A stretch of DNA of 32,158 bases from Micromonospora acroterricola (GTDB lineage: Bacteria; Actinomycetota; Actinomycetes; Mycobacteriales; Micromonosporaceae). Shown here in pieces: positions 32,145-32,158 of the stretch (its first letter is position 1; each line of letters opens with the position of its first letter). Both the position numbers and the translations under genes were made by a program. The stretch is from assembly GCF_003172955.1 (NCBI RefSeq), contig NZ_QGKR01000132.1, forward strand, positions 1-32,158, read 5' to 3'. The notes under the pieces were generated by a model. That model made no database searches. It was not told the DNA's origin and saw only the letters and a list, made by a program, of their open reading frames with translations.

Positions 32145-32158
32145 CCCGTCCCCCCGCC

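Overview
The window is very GC-rich (third codon positions almost all G/C), uses many GTG starts and one probable TTG start, and encodes typical actinobacterial families: an AfsR/SARP-type regulator, an ECF42-type sigma factor with its DGPF/YCII partner, a mycothiol-transferase-like DinB protein, a SAM-IV riboswitch and a Pr6Pr membrane protein. I infer an actinomycete, most likely Micromonosporaceae (Micromonospora-like). It looks like ordinary chromosome: I see no phage, insertion sequence, CRISPR array, tRNA or rRNA.

Layout. 1-6.5 kb (+): a large SARP/AAA ATPase regulator, a CPA1-type Na+/H+ antiporter and a 436-aa protein of unknown function. 6.5-9.4 kb (-): a complete polar amino-acid ABC importer (lipoprotein, permease, ATPase). 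Its leader holds, in order of transcription, a -10-like box, a SAM-IV riboswitch, a hairpin that can cover a ribosome binding site, a 46-aa leader peptide with two Cys codons after an RRHVD motif, and a second hairpin. This stacked control is the most interesting item and points to uptake of a sulfur amino acid, probably cystine or methionine. 9.5-12.8 kb: an APC-family permease (-) divergent from a CorA-type Mg2+ channel (+). 12.8-13.3 kb: two tiny minus-strand genes. 13.5-15.1 kb: a DGPF/YCII protein overlapping the ECF42 sigma factor. 15.1-16.3 kb: a 2H phosphoesterase (2'-5' RNA ligase-like) and a DinB protein. 16.3-18.8 kb: an SCP2-like protein overlapping a glycogen-debranching-type glucosidase, preceded by a perfect 19-bp palindrome.

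18.8-24.8 kb: the glucosidase and a Pr6Pr membrane protein converge on a 61-bp inverted-repeat element that supplies the stop codons of both. Then come an anti-sigma-like membrane protein without a visible sigma partner, a second DinB protein, a DUF72 protein, an acidic hypothetical protein, a membrane protein with a 10-residue tandem repeat at its C-terminus, a 56-aa hydrophilic protein and an alpha/beta hydrolase. 24.8-27.3 kb: a secreted SGNH hydrolase, a decayed uridine-kinase-like fragment and an ABC-2-like permease. 27.5-32.1 kb: the two subunits of a type IIA topoisomerase (parE-parC, topoisomerase IV type), preceded by two perfect palindromes.

Most genes are single housekeeping or accessory units. 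The cooperating sets are the ABC importer with its leader, the ECF42/DGPF pair, the SCP2-like/glucosidase pair and parE-parC. Family names come from recognised motifs, not from database searches.
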